A stretch of 18,464 bases of DNA, taken from positions 1 to 18,464 of the forward strand of contig JAQSDT010000690.1 in NCBI GenBank assembly GCA_029946075.1. The letters are read 5' to 3'. The stretch's first letter is position 1. Every line of letters begins with the position of its first letter. A program made the translations under genes and the position numbers. Source of the DNA: a bacterium (GTDB lineage: Bacteria > Pseudomonadota > Alphaproteobacteria > Rhizobiales > Xanthobacteraceae). Below are positions 1 through 7,606 of this stretch, one piece after another. The notes below the pieces were generated by a model that did no database searches, was not told where the DNA came from, and saw nothing but the letters and a program-made list of their open reading frames with translations.

Positions 1-12
1 GAGCCAACGGGT

Positions 13-105
13 CCGGCCGTAGGCCGGCCCGATGATAAACTCCGCGATACCCATCAGCGTCGGTGCAGGTGGTGAGATGATGGGTATCGCTTCGCTCCAC
101 CCATC
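13..105. repeat. Palindromic intergenic element after livF
   Basis: Three inverted repeats are stacked here. CCGGCC (13-18) pairs with GGCCGG (22-27) across a 3-nt loop. CGATACCCATC (45-55) is the exact complement of GATGGGTATCG (79-89). GATGGGT (79-85) can instead pair with ACCCATC (99-105), so the middle arm has two competing partners. The GATGGGT...CGCTTCGCT...ACCCATCCTACG pattern resembles a repeat I associate with Bradyrhizobium-type genomes; that is recall, not a search. It starts about 13 nt past the livF stop on the minus strand, so a folded 3' end or transcript-stabilising role is possible. There is no U-tract typical of an intrinsic terminator. Confidence 0.6.
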
Positions 106-117
106 CTACGAACTGCC

Positions 118-834
118 CTACCCGCCGAGATAGGCCTTCTGCACCTGGGGATCCTGCGCCAGTGCGGCGGCGGTGCCGGACAGCACGCTCTTGCCGACCT
201 GCAGCACGGTGGCGAAGTCGGAGACCTCCAGCGCCAGTTCGATCGACTGCTCGGCGAGCAGGATCGTCAGCCCTTCGCGGTGCAGCCGGCCGAACGTCTC
301 GTACATGGACTCCACGACGGTCGGTGCAAGCCCGAGCGACGGCTCGTCCAGCATCAGCAGTTTCGGATCGCTCATCAGCGCGCGGCCGACCGCCAGCATC
401 TGCCGCTCGCCGCCGGACATCGTGCCGGCACGCTGGTTGCGGCGCTCTTTCAACTTCGGAAAGATCTCGTAGACACGCTCCAGCAATACGGCCGCACGTG
501 TTTTGTCACGCAGCGGCGTGGCGCCGAGCATCAGATTGTTCTCGACGCTTTGCTGCACGAACAGTCGCCAGCCTTCCGGCGACAGCGCCAGTCCCTTGCG
601 CACGATCGCAAATGCGCTTTGGCCGCCGATCTCCTCGCCGGCAAAGTTGATCGATCCGGCGTGAACCGGGATCAGACCCGCAATGGCGTTGAGCACGGTG
701 GTCTTGCCGCCGCCGTTGGAGCCGAGCAGCGCCACGACGCTGCCCGTGGGCACTTCGAGCGAGACGTCGGAGACGCCGATCAGGTCGCCATAGCGGACTT
801 CCAGATGTTCGATGCGGAGCATGGGCCCGGTCAT
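118..834 (-). CDS. livF: Liv-type ABC transporter ATP-binding protein, LivF (238 aa)
   Basis: One of the two cytoplasmic ATPases that power this Liv-type (HAAT) importer. Visible motifs are Walker A GSNGGGKTT (residues 38-46), ABC signature SGGER (140-144), Walker B LLMLDEP (159-165) followed by SLGLAP, and AEQS in place of the H-loop histidine motif, as is usual in LivF. Walker A has a third Gly where Ala is common, which keeps the GxxxxGK[ST] pattern. Length is normal for LivF (about 235 aa). The start at 834 makes a 4-nt ATGA overlap with the livG stop, indicating translational coupling; an internal Met at residue 5 is a weaker alternative. It is the last gene of the minus-strand transporter operon. 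The subfamily is certain; the substrate is not encoded in this subunit. Confidence 0.93.
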   Translation of the reverse strand: MTGPMLRIEHLEVRYGDLIGVSDVSLEVPTGSVVALLGSNGGGKTTVLNAIAGLIPVHAGSINFAGEEIGGQSAFAIVRKGLALSPEGWRLFVQQSVENNLMLGATPLRDKTRAAVLLERVYEIFPKLKERRNQRAGTMSGGERQMLAVGRALMSDPKLLMLDEPSLGLAPTVVESMYETFGRLHREGLTILLAEQSIELALEVSDFATVLQVGKSVLSGTAAALAQDPQVQKAYLGG

Positions 835-1598
835 GTCGCAGGTCCGCCCATCAGTTCGATCGGCGTATGGCCGGCGGCGGCCTTGGCCGCGCGGGTGCCG
901 AGATAGGCAGCGATGACGGCCGGATTGGCCGTGACCTCGCGCGGGCTGCCGCGGGCGATTTCCTTGCCCTGGTGGAACACCACCACCCGGCTCGCCAGCG
1001 ACATGATGACTTCCATGATGTGTTCGACGATCACGAGCGTGATGCCGGAGCGATGGATGTCGCGCACCAGGTCGATTGCAAGCTTTACTTCCTGCTGGGT
1101 CAGCCCGGCCATGGCCTCGTCGAGCAGCAGCACTTTTGGTTCGGTTGCGAGGGCGCGCGCGATCTCCAGCCGCTTGCGTCCGGGCGTACCGAGCGAGCGC
1201 GCCGGCGCATCGGCGAGCCGGCTCATGCCGACGCGCGCCAGCACTTCGCGCGCCTTCGCCTCGGCCTGCGCGCGATGCGAAGTGCGCAGGAACGCGCCGA
1301 TCATCACGTTCTCCAGCACCGACATGCCCTCGAAGGTCTGCGGCACCTGGAAGGTGCGCGCGAGCCCGAGTTCTGCCCTCGCCTCGGGCGTCAGCCGCGT
1401 GATGTCATGGCCCTCGAACAGCACCTTGCCCGAGGTCGCCTCGAGATCGCCGGTCAGGCAGTTGAAGAAGGTTGACTTGCCGGCACCGTTGGGGCCGATC
1501 AGGCCGAGAATGTCGCCGGGCTCCAGCGTCACGCTGGCGCTGTCGACCGCCTTGAAACTGCCGAAGGCTTTGGTGACGTCGCGGGCTTCAAGGAGCAT
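831..1598 (-). CDS. livG: Liv-type ABC transporter ATP-binding protein, LivG (255 aa)
   Basis: Second ATPase of the importer. Walker A GPNGAGKS is at residues 35-42, Walker B LLLDE at 157-161 and the H-loop histidine at 193 (VEH). The C-terminal LivG-type tail ends in a typical NPAVIAAYLG stretch. The ABC signature is unusual: where LivG proteins often have LSYGQQ, this one reads SLGTPGRKR (135-143), so the SGGQ core is poorly conserved. Divergent signatures occur in a LivG subgroup, so this need not mean inactivity. I chose the Met at 1598 rather than the longer open frame up to 1706, because the protein then begins MLLEARDVTKAFG like its family and GGGAG lies just upstream. It overlaps the livM stop by 11 nt and livF by 4 nt. 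Confidence 0.92.
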   Translation of the reverse strand: MLLEARDVTKAFGSFKAVDSASVTLEPGDILGLIGPNGAGKSTFFNCLTGDLEATSGKVLFEGHDITRLTPEARAELGLARTFQVPQTFEGMSVLENVMIGAFLRTSHRAQAEAKAREVLARVGMSRLADAPARSLGTPGRKRLEIARALATEPKVLLLDEAMAGLTQQEVKLAIDLVRDIHRSGITLVIVEHIMEVIMSLASRVVVFHQGKEIARGSPREVTANPAVIAAYLGTRAAKAAAGHTPIELMGGPAT

Positions 1599-2568
1599 CT
1601 GATGCTCCCTTGGTCTCGTTCGGTTTGCGCCGCGCCAGCGCACGATTGACCAGCGCCAGAATGCCGCCCGGCTGGAACCGGGCGATGATGACGATGATGG
1701 CGCCATAGACCACGAACGTCAGCCCGGCGCCCTTGCCGCCGAGTACGTTGTTGGAAATCTCTTCCAGCGGCACCAGGATTGCAGCGCCGACCAGCGGGCC
1801 GAACAGCAGGCCGGCGCCGCCGAGCGCCGCCATGATCAGCATCTTCACGGATATCAGGATGCCGAGCCCGGATTCGGGATCGACGAAGCCGAACATCATC
1901 GAATAGAGCGCACCGGCGACGCTGGTCAGCCCGGCGCTCAGCATGAACGCGTAGAGCTTGGTTCGACTCGCGGGCGCGCCGAGCGAACGCGCCGCGCGCT
2001 CGGAATCCTTGATGGCGCGCAGATAGAATCCCATCCGGCTGTTGGCCATCCACCAGGTGATCCCCAGCGTAATCACGAGAACGGTCAGGAACAGATAATA
2101 GTAAGGCAGCGCCGAGATGAAGGAGAGATCGAACACCGTGCGCGGCACGGTCGGCCCGCTGAGACCGACGGCGGCGCCGAGCACCTCGACGTTCGTGACG
2201 ATCAGGCGCACGAGTTCGGCGACGGCGATCGTCGCCATGCTGAAATAGTGCCCTGACAGCCGCAGCGTCGGCACGCCGATCACGGCGGCGATCAGCACGG
2301 CGGCGGCGATGCCGACGGGAATGCCGACCAGCGGCGGCAGGCCGAAATGCGAATAGGCCGCCATCGAGGCGTATGCGCCGCAGCCGAAGAACACGACGTG
2401 GCCGACCGAGACCTGCCCGGCATAGCCGCCGATGATGTTCCAGGCGGATGCGGCGATCGCATACAGCAGGATCAGCGCACCGAGCCGCTGCTGGAACGGC
2501 GTCGTGAACACCAGCGGGTAGATCACGATCAGCGCGAGCGCAATCGAGGGCCAGATGAAGCGACGCAT
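1588..2568 (-). CDS. livM: Liv-type ABC transporter permease, LivM (326 aa)
   Basis: Integral inner-membrane permease of the importer. The protein is hydrophobic throughout, with the conserved family segment NIIGGYAGQVSVGHVVFFG (about residues 44-62). The cytoplasmic coupling loop RAIKDSERAARSLGAPASR (184-202), which contacts the ATPases, is also present. The charged C-terminus ends in TKGASDAP. Length fits LivM (300-360 aa). The frame stays open another 285 nt upstream, but the Arg-rich translation there is antisense-like noise within livH. The Met at 2568 shares one base with the livH stop (TGATG), a standard coupled junction. Confidence 0.92.
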   Translation of the reverse strand: MRRFIWPSIALALIVIYPLVFTTPFQQRLGALILLYAIAASAWNIIGGYAGQVSVGHVVFFGCGAYASMAAYSHFGLPPLVGIPVGIAAAVLIAAVIGVPTLRLSGHYFSMATIAVAELVRLIVTNVEVLGAAVGLSGPTVPRTVFDLSFISALPYYYLFLTVLVITLGITWWMANSRMGFYLRAIKDSERAARSLGAPASRTKLYAFMLSAGLTSVAGALYSMMFGFVDPESGLGILISVKMLIMAALGGAGLLFGPLVGAAILVPLEEISNNVLGGKGAGLTFVVYGAIIVIIARFQPGGILALVNRALARRKPNETKGASDAP

Positions 2569-3431
2569 CACATCTTGCCCATCAGGCCCTGCGGCCGGAA
2601 CCAGAGGAAACACAGGAACAGCGAGTAGACCACGATGTCCTTGTAGACCGCGCCGATCCAATAGGCCGACACCGACTCGATCACGCCGATCAACAGCCCT
2701 GCGACCAGCGCGCCGGGCACGCTGCCGAAGCCGCCGAGCGCCACCGTGACGAAGGCGACGATGCCGAGCGTCTCGCCGACGGTCGGCGCGATGTAGAAAA
2801 ATGTCGCGATCAGCGCCCCTGCCAGACCCGTGGCGCCGGCGGCGATCGCCCACGCCACCGCCTGCATGCTGTCGGGACGGATGCCCATCAATTGCGCCGC
2901 GGTGGAATCCTCGGCGACCGCAAGCATCTTCGAACCGAGCGAGGTCCGCGTCAGCAGCACATGCAGCCCGAGCGTCACCAGCAGCGCGACGACACCAGCC
3001 AGCAATCGCGAGGCCTGCAGCTTGATGCCGAACACGTCATAGGTGCCGCCGACGATGTTTTCCGGCAGCGTCATGAAGTTGGCGCCGAAACCCCAGAACA
3101 CGGAATAGCGCAACAGCAGCGCAAGACCGAAGGTGCCGAGAATCTGGGCCAGCATCGGCCCTTTCATCACGCTGCGGATCAGCCCGAAATAGACGATGAT
3201 GCCGAGCGTCGCCAGCACCAGCGCCGCCACCGGCGCGCCGACGAAGGGACCGACGCCGAACAGCGTCCACACTACGAAGGCGACATACATGCCGAGCATG
3301 ACGAAATCGCCATGCGCGAAGTTGACGATGTTCATCATGCCCCAGATCAGCGTGAGGCCGGACGAGAACAACGCATAGACCGCGCCGAGCAACAGGCCGC
3401 CGACGATCACCTGAACGAGAATGGAGGACAT
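2568..3431 (-). CDS. livH: Liv-type ABC transporter permease, LivH (287 aa)
   Basis: Partner permease of LivM; the two form the membrane channel. The N-terminus MSSILVQVIVGGLLLGAVYA and the signature NIVNFAHGDFVMLG (residues 34-47) are characteristic of LivH, as is the coupling loop AVAEDSTAAQLMGI in the C-terminal half. Length is typical. No good Shine-Dalgarno is visible directly before the ATG (the nearest bases read CAATCCTCCGGC). Translation initiation may therefore be weak, or may depend on a more distant CAAGAG. An 85-nt spacer holding a hairpin terminator separates it from the upstream binding-protein gene, so livHMGF are probably expressed at a lower level by read-through. Confidence 0.93.
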   Translation of the reverse strand: MSSILVQVIVGGLLLGAVYALFSSGLTLIWGMMNIVNFAHGDFVMLGMYVAFVVWTLFGVGPFVGAPVAALVLATLGIIVYFGLIRSVMKGPMLAQILGTFGLALLLRYSVFWGFGANFMTLPENIVGGTYDVFGIKLQASRLLAGVVALLVTLGLHVLLTRTSLGSKMLAVAEDSTAAQLMGIRPDSMQAVAWAIAAGATGLAGALIATFFYIAPTVGETLGIVAFVTVALGGFGSVPGALVAGLLIGVIESVSAYWIGAVYKDIVVYSLFLCFLWFRPQGLMGKM

Positions 3432-3480
3432 GCCGGAGGATTGTGCTCTTGAGCGATCGTTGCGCGGGCGCAGGTGAAAG

Positions 3481-3510
3481 CAAAAAGGGCGGAACCTGCG
3501 TCCCCGCCCT
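3481..3510 (-). terminator. Hairpin plus U-tract between binding-protein gene and livH
   Basis: Read on the minus strand, AGGGCGG (3510-3504) pairs perfectly with CCGCCCT (3492-3486) across an 11-nt loop and runs into TTTTT, then G. This is the form of an intrinsic terminator. It begins 7 nt after the TAA of the binding-protein gene, inside the transporter operon, so it probably acts as a partial terminator or RNA-stabilising structure. Such an element would make the soluble binding protein more abundant than the membrane and ATPase subunits. Confidence 0.75.
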
Positions 3511-3516
3511 CTTCTG

Positions 3517-4770
3517 TTACCAACCCTTGTAGGGGAACACCGGCGCGGTCTTCGCCAGCTGCTTCGGCCAGACCGGAACGTAGTTCTCGCCGTCCCACTG
3601 GATCACGAGGCCCGCCGCCAGCACATTCTGGCCTTTCTCGTCGAACTTCACGCCCTTGTAGCCCATGATCAGTTGATCGGGCTTGAGGTCGGTCGCCTTC
3701 AGCGCCGCCTGGATCTTGGCGGGTTCGGTCGAGCCGGCGCGATCGATCGCTTCGATCAGCACGAAGAAGCCCTGCATCTGGCGCGCGGCGGTATCGTCGA
3801 GATCGTCGCCGCCGCTCTTCTTCTTGTAGATTTCGTTGATCAGGAAAGTCGGCGTTCCCGCCGCCCCGATCGCGAAGGACGACCGGTTGAAGATGCCCTG
3901 GATCTGCTTGCCGACAGCCTTCAGCGTCGAGGGATCGGAGTAGCCGGCATTGTCCGCGATCATCATCGGCGGCTTGTAGTCCAGCGCCTGGAACGTCTTG
4001 GCGTAGAGAATGGCGTCGGATGTGTAGCTGATCATGATCACCACATCCGGCTTCTTGTCCTTCAGCTGCAGCACCTGGCTCTGCACGTCGGTGGTGTTGG
4101 CCGAATAAGCGATGTCCTGCGCAATCGCGATGCCGTTCTGCTTGAACAGCGACGTGATGACGTTGGCGACCGAGGTGCCGTATTCGGTATTTTCATGCAC
4201 CAGCGCGATGTTGTCGACCTTCTGCCCGCCCGCCTTCATGTCCTTGAGGAAGTCGAGATAGATCTGCGCGAAGTCGGCCGCCACCGGCGTGACGCGGAAG
4301 AACCATTTGAAACCGCGCTCGGTGAGGTTGGCCGCAACCGACTCGCCGTTGACATAGGGGATACCGTATTTCTCGGCGATCGCGCTCGCCGTCAGCGTGA
4401 TGCCGGACTGATAGGCGCCGGTCAGCGCCACCACCTTCTCTTCGGTGATCAGGCGCAGCGCCTGGTTCTGCCCGACCGCGGGGCTGCCCTGATTGTCGGC
4501 GAAGACAACCTCGACCTTGGCGCCGCCGAGGCCCTTGAGGCCGGCGTTCTTCGTCACCGGCAGATTGCCAAGCGCGGGATTGCCGCTGTTGATGATCTCG
4601 ACCGCGGTTTCAATCGCCGCCTTGGCGTGTACGCCGGCGCTGGCGGCGTTGCCGCTCAGGGGAAAGATCGCGCCGATCTTGACCGTCTTGTCCTGTGCGG
4701 AGGCTGCGCCCGCGAGCACCACCGACATCGCCGCAGCCGACAGCAGCCCCAAAATACGTTGCAATTTCAT
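3517..4770 (-). CDS. Periplasmic substrate-binding protein of Liv-type ABC importer (417 aa)
   Basis: Type I periplasmic binding protein (Peripla_BP_6/LivJ-like), delivering ligand to LivHM in the inner membrane. The first ~25 residues form a clear Sec signal peptide: MKLQR, a hydrophobic core, then AGAASA with predicted cleavage before QDKTVKIG. The mature part opens with VKIGAIFPLSGNAASAG, the classical family start, and contains VALTGAYQSGITLTAS and IALVHENTEYGTS, which line the two lobes. I took the ATG at 4770, with GGTGGGAG 9 nt upstream, over an in-frame GTG at 4785. At 417 aa it is longer than E. coli LivK (about 369 aa) and matches the larger HAAT binding proteins, whose ligands include branched-chain amino acids, amides and aromatic acids. 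The ligand cannot be assigned from sequence alone. First gene of the minus-strand operon. Confidence 0.92.
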   Translation of the reverse strand: MKLQRILGLLSAAAMSVVLAGAASAQDKTVKIGAIFPLSGNAASAGVHAKAAIETAVEIINSGNPALGNLPVTKNAGLKGLGGAKVEVVFADNQGSPAVGQNQALRLITEEKVVALTGAYQSGITLTASAIAEKYGIPYVNGESVAANLTERGFKWFFRVTPVAADFAQIYLDFLKDMKAGGQKVDNIALVHENTEYGTSVANVITSLFKQNGIAIAQDIAYSANTTDVQSQVLQLKDKKPDVVIMISYTSDAILYAKTFQALDYKPPMMIADNAGYSDPSTLKAVGKQIQGIFNRSSFAIGAAGTPTFLINEIYKKKSGGDDLDDTAARQMQGFFVLIEAIDRAGSTEPAKIQAALKATDLKPDQLIMGYKGVKFDEKGQNVLAAGLVIQWDGENYVPVWPKQLAKTAPVFPYKGW

Positions 4771-5238
4771 TCTGAAATCTCCCACCCGATGCCGGACTGC
4801 TTGTTTGAGCCCTGGATAAGCGGCGAGCGTTCAGCCGCCGCTGTCTTATTATTTATTGTGGCGTCAGCATTGCATGGCCGCCTGGCATCGGCAAGGTTGC
4901 GGCCGGTGGCGCGCCGACCCATGACGAGGCGCTGCTATCGAGGCGGCGCAAGGCGAGGCAGTCGCATCCATCGCGCGAGGAAGCCGGACCTTCGAAGCGG
5001 GTCAGCGCAGCAGCCGCGAACGAACGCATGCTGACGTCCTCCGCGGGCGCGAATTCAGGCTTCTTTCAAAATCCGCCGAACCCCGGCTTTTGGCCGAAAA
5101 CACTGTCCTTCCGTGCTTGCCAAGCCCCGGACCAAGCGGGTAGAACGGCGCCACCAGCGAGAGCGTGATTTGCCTATATCCCGCCGCCGCCGATTGCCCG
5201 GACATTCCGTTAACTTATTGATGTCATTAAGCAATCAT
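4771..5238. other. Gene-poor stretch between transporter operon and tRNA
   Basis: No convincing gene was found in about 470 nt. The end next to the binding-protein gene holds a hairpin (AGCGGCG 4819-4825 with CGCCGCT 4836-4842) and an AT-rich patch (about 4844-4858). On the minus strand that patch reads AATAAATAATAAG and could supply a -10 element for the transporter operon, though I see no good -35 to match it. The middle (4870-5190) is ordinary high-GC sequence with only an unconvincing 67-codon frame. Near the tRNA, TTGCCC at 5194-5199 is a possible -35, with a poor ATTGAT-type -10 at 5217-5222. I see no other structured RNA. Confidence 0.4.
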
Positions 5239-5312
5239 TGGGGAATGGTGTAACGGTAGCACAACAGACTCTGACTCTGTTTGTCTAGGTTCGAATCCTA
5301 GTTCCCCAGCCA
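5239..5312 (+). tRNA. tRNA-Gln (anticodon CUG), CCA encoded
   Basis: A full cloverleaf can be drawn. Acceptor stem TGGGGAA (5239-5245) pairs with TTCCCCA (5302-5308), followed by discriminator G5309 and an encoded CCA (5310-5312). The anticodon stem ACAGA/TCTGT encloses the loop CTCTGAC, giving anticodon CTG, which reads CAG (Gln). The T-arm is CTAGG-TTCGAAT-CCTAG. The length of 74 nt is normal for tRNA-Gln. It stands alone, transcribed away from the upstream transporter operon and convergent with the methyltransferase gene. I see no second copy of its 3' end nearby, so there is no evidence of an integrated element. Confidence 0.96.
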
Positions 5313-5365
5313 GCTCCCGCAGACCGATATTATCTTTCGAGCCCGGGACTTCCCTCTGGCGGGAT

Positions 5366-6712
5366 CTATCCGATCAGGCGCAGCGCGACGATCAGGCCCG
5401 GTATCGGCGACTTGCGCGCATATTCGTGGACATCGCGGCGCAACAGCTCGACGGCGAGCCCGGCCTTTGCCGCAACGCGGGCGATGTAATCGGCGCCATG
5501 TCGAAAGCAGCCGCCCTGGCCGAGACCGTTGAGCGTCGCAACGGCTACGGCGTCCGGATCATCGTCATTCGGAAACGCCGTGAAGACGAACAACCCGCCC
5601 GGGCGAAGGCATCGCGCCACCGCGTCGAAGACGACGTCGAGGTCGCCGAAATGAATGACCGTCGCGGCGCTGACGACGACGTCGCAGGTGCGAGGATGGC
5701 TGTTCAGATAGTCGATCAGATCGCCCCGATGCAGTTCGTCATAGACATTCTTGCCGCGCGCCTGGGCCAGCATCGGCTCCGACATGTCGACACCAATCAG
5801 ATGGCGCGTTTCGGAACGAAGCAGTTCGCCGACGAGGCCGGTTCCGCAGCCGGCATCGACCACGGTATCGGCGCGCTGATCGCTCAACGAAGCCAGCGCC
5901 GCCGCAACGAGCCGATGCCCCTGATAGCCGGCATTTCCCGCCGCACCATTGTCCCATCCATTCGCGCGTGACGCATAGAGGCGGGAAATCTGCTGGTCGG
6001 TTGCGCGCGAGGGCAGCGTTCCGCCGACGGCGGCGAGCAGCATCGCAATTTCGTCACGATCACCGGGATGCCGGGCGAGATGGTTTTCGAAACAGACCTT
6101 GGCGCCGTCCGGGCAGCCGGCGCGCGCGAGCAGAATGCCGAAGGCCTTGTGCGGAAAGCCAGGCACGTTCTCCGCGCGCGCAAGTATCTCGGCCTGCTCG
6201 AACGCCTCCACGACCTTGCCCTTGTCGATGTGCGCGAGGCCCAGATGGATGCGAGCCTCGAAATGCTGCGGGTCGCACATCAGGGCCGCTTGGTAGTGGT
6301 GATCGGCGTCGTCGTGTTCGGCAAGCTGCGTGAGCGCAAAGGCGAGGCCGAAATGGGCATCGGCGTAAGACGGCCTGAGCGCAAGGGCCTGGCGAAAAGC
6401 CGGAACGGCTTCGCCGAAATGGTGCTGCGCCGACAAGCCGATGGCGAGATTGAATGCAACAACCGCGTCATTCGGATTGATCTGAAAAGCGTAGGCGAAA
6501 TGCCGCGTTGCCTCCGGGACGCGCCCGGTTTCCTTCAGTATCGAGCCGAGATTGTTATGTGCCTCGTAGCAGCGCGGATCCGCCGCGATAGCTTCGCGGT
6601 ACTTTTCCTCCGCCTTGTCGATCCGGCCTCCCTTTTTGTGGAGTTCGGCGATCTCACCGAGATGCCGCGGATCTCTGCTTTTTGCCAGGATGCGGCGCTG
6701 ACTGCGGTTCAT
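5366..6712 (-). CDS. TPR-repeat class I SAM-dependent methyltransferase (448 aa)
   Basis: Two-part cytoplasmic protein. Residues ~15-220 carry tandem tetratricopeptide-like units, for example AEEKYREAIAADPRCYEAHNN, then GRVPEATRHF...INPNDAVVAFN and HFGEAVPAFRQALALRPSYAD. Residues ~240-448 are a Rossmann methyltransferase: motif I VDAGCGTGLVG (about 285-295), an acidic end of strand 2 (GVDMSEPML), motif II-like CDVVVSAATVIHF and LRPGGLFVF. The likely chemistry is methyl transfer from S-adenosylmethionine; the substrate, protein or small molecule, is unknown. I chose the ATG at 6712, preceded by GGAG 8 nt upstream; the in-frame ATG at 6739 has no ribosome site. It is monocistronic and reads towards the tRNA. 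Nothing links it to the neighbouring transport genes. Confidence 0.85.
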   Translation of the reverse strand: MNRSQRRILAKSRDPRHLGEIAELHKKGGRIDKAEEKYREAIAADPRCYEAHNNLGSILKETGRVPEATRHFAYAFQINPNDAVVAFNLAIGLSAQHHFGEAVPAFRQALALRPSYADAHFGLAFALTQLAEHDDADHHYQAALMCDPQHFEARIHLGLAHIDKGKVVEAFEQAEILARAENVPGFPHKAFGILLARAGCPDGAKVCFENHLARHPGDRDEIAMLLAAVGGTLPSRATDQQISRLYASRANGWDNGAAGNAGYQGHRLVAAALASLSDQRADTVVDAGCGTGLVGELLRSETRHLIGVDMSEPMLAQARGKNVYDELHRGDLIDYLNSHPRTCDVVVSAATVIHFGDLDVVFDAVARCLRPGGLFVFTAFPNDDDPDAVAVATLNGLGQGGCFRHGADYIARVAAKAGLAVELLRRDVHEYARKSPIPGLIVALRLIG

Positions 6713-6818
6713 GAATTCGCTCCGGAATGCCGGGAGCATTCAATGAGCAGTATGGTTAGCAATTCGTTAACGCCGGGCTGCCGGGCCGGACACAGGCCAC
6801 CACGCGCAGCGCTGCCGG

Positions 6819-7454
6819 TCAGGCGCCCGCCCGGTCGCTGGCGCGGGAGGATTTCGCCATCGCCTCCGGCGCAAACCCCTGCAGGAACAATTCGACCGCC
6901 ATGTCGGCGAATTCCTGCGGGCCGATGCCGCCCTTCGGGTCGTACCAGGTGTAGGTGTAGTTGATGATGCCGAACAGGATCATCGTGTAGATCTTCTTGG
7001 TGCGCCTGATGATCCGCCCCTCGGCATCGAGCCTGACCAGCAGGTCCGTGACGATATCGACGAGCTGGCGCTCGAGATCCTTGATGATCTTCTGCTCGTC
7101 CTCGCTCAGGAACGACAGGTCGTGGATCAGCACCCGCTGCTCGTGCGGCGATTTCGCGTTGACCTCGACCACCGCACGGATGACGTTCTGAAACTGCGTC
7201 AGCGTCGGCCCCCCGGCGGCGACGGCGGTTTCGACATGCGCGATCATCTCGCGGATATGCGCGTCGAGGATCGCGAACAGGATCGCTTCCTTGGAGTCGA
7301 AGTAGTGATAGAGCGCGCCGCGCGACAGCTTGCAGGCATCGGCAAGGTCGGCGATCGAGGCCCGCATGTAACCCTGGGCTGAAAACAGCCGGGCGGCATT
7401 GGTCAGGATGCCCAAATGGATGCCGTCGTAATTCTCCGAGCGTGTCCGCGCCAT
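6819..7454 (-). CDS. TetR/AcrR-family transcriptional regulator (211 aa)
   Basis: N-terminal helix-turn-helix typical of TetR repressors: ILTNAARLFSAQGY (16-29), recognition region ASIADLADACKLSRGALYHYF (32-52), then DSKEAILFAIL. The remaining ~150 residues form a helical ligand and dimerisation domain without a diagnostic motif. Length is normal. TetR proteins near acyl-CoA genes commonly sense CoA thioesters or the free acid, and this gene is divergent from an operon containing an acyl-CoA synthetase, so local repression of that operon is the natural inference. The start at 7454 is supported by homologous N-terminal layout rather than by a strong ribosome site (GAGGCGG lies 10-16 nt upstream). 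Autoregulation through the shared 215-bp spacer is possible. Confidence 0.88.
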   Translation of the reverse strand: MARTRSENYDGIHLGILTNAARLFSAQGYMRASIADLADACKLSRGALYHYFDSKEAILFAILDAHIREMIAHVETAVAAGGPTLTQFQNVIRAVVEVNAKSPHEQRVLIHDLSFLSEDEQKIIKDLERQLVDIVTDLLVRLDAEGRIIRRTKKIYTMILFGIINYTYTWYDPKGGIGPQEFADMAVELFLQGFAPEAMAKSSRASDRAGA

Positions 7455-7576
7455 AAGATAATGTCCGCCTCAGTTCAGCTTCAGCTCGTATCCCAGGGCC
7501 TGCTTAGCTGATTCAGCAGCCTTATCGAGGATCAGCAGCGCGCCGGACGCCCGGCCAACCCTGCGACCCCTTATCG

Positions 7577-7606
7577 CAAAAAATTATTTGAACGGCCAGT
7601 CGGATT
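7577..7606. promoter_or_regulatory. Candidate TetR operator (imperfect inverted repeats)
   Basis: Two dyads sit side by side in the divergent spacer. CAAAAAATTATTTG (7577-7590) is a 12-of-14 inverted repeat. AACGGCCAGTCGGATT (7591-7606) has a weaker CGgC...GtCG symmetry. The second lies inside the spacer of the best promoter candidate for the plus-strand operon, and the first overlaps its -35, which is where a repressor would act. Neither match is strong enough to name a specific regulator motif. Confidence 0.35.

Noticed and set aside
4819..4858. Hairpin followed by a T-rich run on the plus strand as a terminator
   Set aside because: No plus-strand gene lies upstream to terminate. On the minus strand the AT-rich patch fits better as part of the transporter operon's promoter or leader.
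3673..5034. 453-codon open frame on the plus strand
   Set aside because: It lies antisense to the binding-protein gene, and its translation is rich in Arg, Asp, Gly and His with no domain; the opposite strand has a signal peptide and clear family motifs.
5002..5205. 67-codon open frame on the minus strand in the gene-poor stretch
   Set aside because: No ribosome site, no recognisable motif and unremarkable composition; there is not enough support to call a gene.
5239..5312. tRNA-Gln as an integration site of a mobile element
   Set aside because: No integrase gene, no repeated tRNA 3' end and no change in composition on either side within the window.
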